This document shows positions 4,902-5,968 of a stretch of 5,968 nucleotides of DNA, in pieces. The notes beneath the pieces were generated by a model that ran no database searches, had not been told where the DNA came from, and saw only the letters and a list, made by a program, of their open reading frames with translations. This DNA is from Candidatus Woesearchaeota archaeon. Its GTDB lineage: Archaea; Nanobdellota; Nanobdellia; Woesearchaeales; ARS49. The stretch is from the NCBI GenBank assembly GCA_019323135.1, contig JAHWHT010000066.1, forward strand, positions 1 to 5,968. The letters are read 5' to 3'. The first letter of the stretch is position 1. Each line of letters begins with the position of its first letter. The position numbers were made by a program, and so were the translations under genes.

Positions 4902-5968
4902 CAACATTGTTGTTAATTTTCTTGTTTGTGATTTCTGTTAGCGCTCAAAGTTTAGAAAAAAATTTTAGTTTTTTTGATACTTCTTGTAAACAAGTTAGTT
5001 CTTTTAAAAGCAGCTGTATCATTCAAACAGAGAGGGATGATGTTTTTCCTTGTCATCTAGAAGATTTCAGCATAGTTTGTAACAGAAAAGATAGCCTAAA
5101 AGCAATGACTTGGAAGAGTAAGCAGGATAGAGTTGTGCAGAAGGAGTATGAGGAAGACGGAGTGCCTTTTAAGGTTAATGATGAAGTGATAGGACATTTG
5201 AGGTTTTCGGAGAAGGAAGTTTTTGATGTTAAGAGTTTTGGTAAGGGGGATGTGATTAAGATTGGTTTTAATACGAATACATTTGTTATCCAAGACTTTT
5301 ACTGGGGAACCTGCAATGAAGGAGACAACTGCACAATAGATGTAGGAGTAGAACTAAAACCAACAGATTCAGAGATTAGCTTGCCTCAATCTAATAATTT
5401 AGTGGGTAGATGGGACTTTGTAAATGATGCAACAGACACTTCAGGAGAAGGAAATGATGGAACAGTATCAGGAGCGACGCACACTTATGAAAGATATGAA
5501 TTTGATGGATATGATGATTATATAGATTTAACTGGTTTTACATCTACATCAAAAAACTATACTTTCAGCTTCTGGGCAAAAAGCGATCAACCGTATGAGT
5601 CATTGAATTATCTTTTTGATTCAGAAACTGGAAGATTAATAATTGCCTGGTTTACAGGTACGTCAGGCAAAATTGGTTGGTATGATGATTCGTGGAAAAA
5701 TATTGCTAATGCTCCTAATGATGGCGACTGGCATCATTTGGTATTTGTTTTAGACGAGTCTACATCACAAGGTAAGCTTTATCAAGATGGAGTGTTACTT
5801 GGAAATGACTCGTATACTGGATTAAATATAGGTGATATTGTCCATATTGGTGAGAGTTATACTGGAAGTGCCCGTTTTAATGGAAGCATAGAAAACGTTT
5901 ACATCTGGAACACAACACTAACAGCGACAGAAATTTCAAATCTTTACAATCAAACAAGATTTAACACA
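4850..5968 (+). CDS. Secreted LamG-domain (concanavalin A-like) surface protein, 3' partial
   Basis: The frame is open for 373 codons and leaves the window. Residues 1-14 are strongly basic, 15-30 hydrophobic, and a signal-peptidase site is likely after VSA (residue 32). Residues 33-180 hold cysteines 46, 56, 68, 77, 155 and 161, enough for three disulphides, in a domain I do not recognise. A LamG / concanavalin A-like jelly roll follows at about 184-371: GRWDF (186-190), DTSGEGNDG (196-204), YEFDGYDDYIDL (216-227), WHHLV (294-298), LYQDG (310-314) and the closing VYIWNTTLTATEISNLY. Several N-x-S/T sequons occur in the exported part. LamG domains bind carbohydrates or proteins, so a cell-surface or virion adhesin is likely. 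LamG proteins are reported from archaeal viruses such as PAV1 and are frequent in DPANN archaea. The gene overlaps the membrane protein gene by 52 bases. Confidence 0.9.
   Translation, partial: MENQKKEGKRKYHKFLLTTLLLIFLFVISVSAQSLEKNFSFFDTSCKQVSSFKSSCIIQTERDDVFPCHLEDFSIVCNRKDSLKAMTWKSKQDRVVQKEYEEDGVPFKVNDEVIGHLRFSEKEVFDVKSFGKGDVIKIGFNTNTFVIQDFYWGTCNEGDNCTIDVGVELKPTDSEISLPQSNNLVGRWDFVNDATDTSGEGNDGTVSGATHTYERYEFDGYDDYIDLTGFTSTSKNYTFSFWAKSDQPYESLNYLFDSETGRLIIAWFTGTSGKIGWYDDSWKNIANAPNDGDWHHLVFVLDESTSQGKLYQDGVLLGNDSYTGLNIGDIVHIGESYTGSARFNGSIENVYIWNTTLTATEISNLYNQTRFNT
4897..4917 (+). repeat. Perfect 9-bp inverted repeat at the membrane-protein stop
   Basis: ATTAACAAC, a 3-base loop ATT, then GTTGTTAAT can form a hairpin spanning the TAA stop at 4899-4901, followed by TTTT. 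In the LamG frame it encodes part of the hydrophobic signal peptide (LTTLLLI). It is A/T-rich and may be only a by-product of repeated Leu and Thr codons. Confidence 0.5.

Noticed and set aside
4897..4920. Hairpin plus T run as an intrinsic terminator after the membrane protein gene
   Set aside because: It lies inside the signal-peptide coding part of the LamG gene, is A/T-rich and has only four Ts; termination there would cut off the adhesin, so I list it only as an inverted repeat.
5096..5293. Minus-strand open frame of 65 codons
   Set aside because: It lies opposite the G/T-rich block of the LamG gene, where low C content removes reverse-strand stops; the forward LamG frame is clearly coding.

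Overview
The window is AT-rich (about one-third G+C by eye) and every gene I can support lies on the + strand. It reads as one tightly packed operon, probably from an archaeon or an archaeal virus, provirus or plasmid. Three things point to archaea: strong GGTGA / GGAGTGAT-type ribosome binding sites next to stop/start overlaps, a small stand-alone zinc ribbon, and a LamG-domain secreted adhesin of the kind common in DPANN archaea and in some archaeal viruses. No replication, ribosomal, metabolic or tRNA gene is present to fix the lineage, so a bacterial candidate-phylum origin is not excluded.

Layout: (1) bases 1-107 may be the tail of an upstream gene, followed by a 22-base gap. (2) Bases 130-3135 encode a 1001-residue, very basic protein. 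It has a disordered N-terminus, a central Ala/Gly-rich hydrophobic section, a long Lys/Gln-rich repeat region with a nearly perfect 60-bp tandem duplication, a VPPPI hinge, and a C-terminal tail with three FPxR motifs. (3) Bases 3139-3324 encode a 61-residue protein. (4) Bases 3321-3422 encode a 33-residue zinc-ribbon protein. (5) Bases 3419-3976 encode a 185-residue helical soluble protein. (6) Bases 3973-4557 encode a protein with two membrane segments, a soluble domain between them, and a Gly/Ala-rich tail. (7) Bases 4557-4901 encode a small protein with three hydrophobic segments. (8) From 4850 to the window end runs a secreted protein with six cysteines and a LamG domain; it continues past the window.

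From gene 3 to gene 8 each start codon overlaps the preceding stop, or the preceding gene, so the six genes look translationally coupled. The set combines a giant basic repeat protein, small membrane proteins and a surface adhesin, with no housekeeping function. This suggests a structural or envelope module, such as the virion genes of a membrane-containing or spindle-shaped archaeal virus, or alternatively a cell-surface or secretion apparatus of an integrated element. That assignment is inference. Only the LamG adhesin and the zinc ribbon can be recognised by domain; the other proteins are unknown to me.
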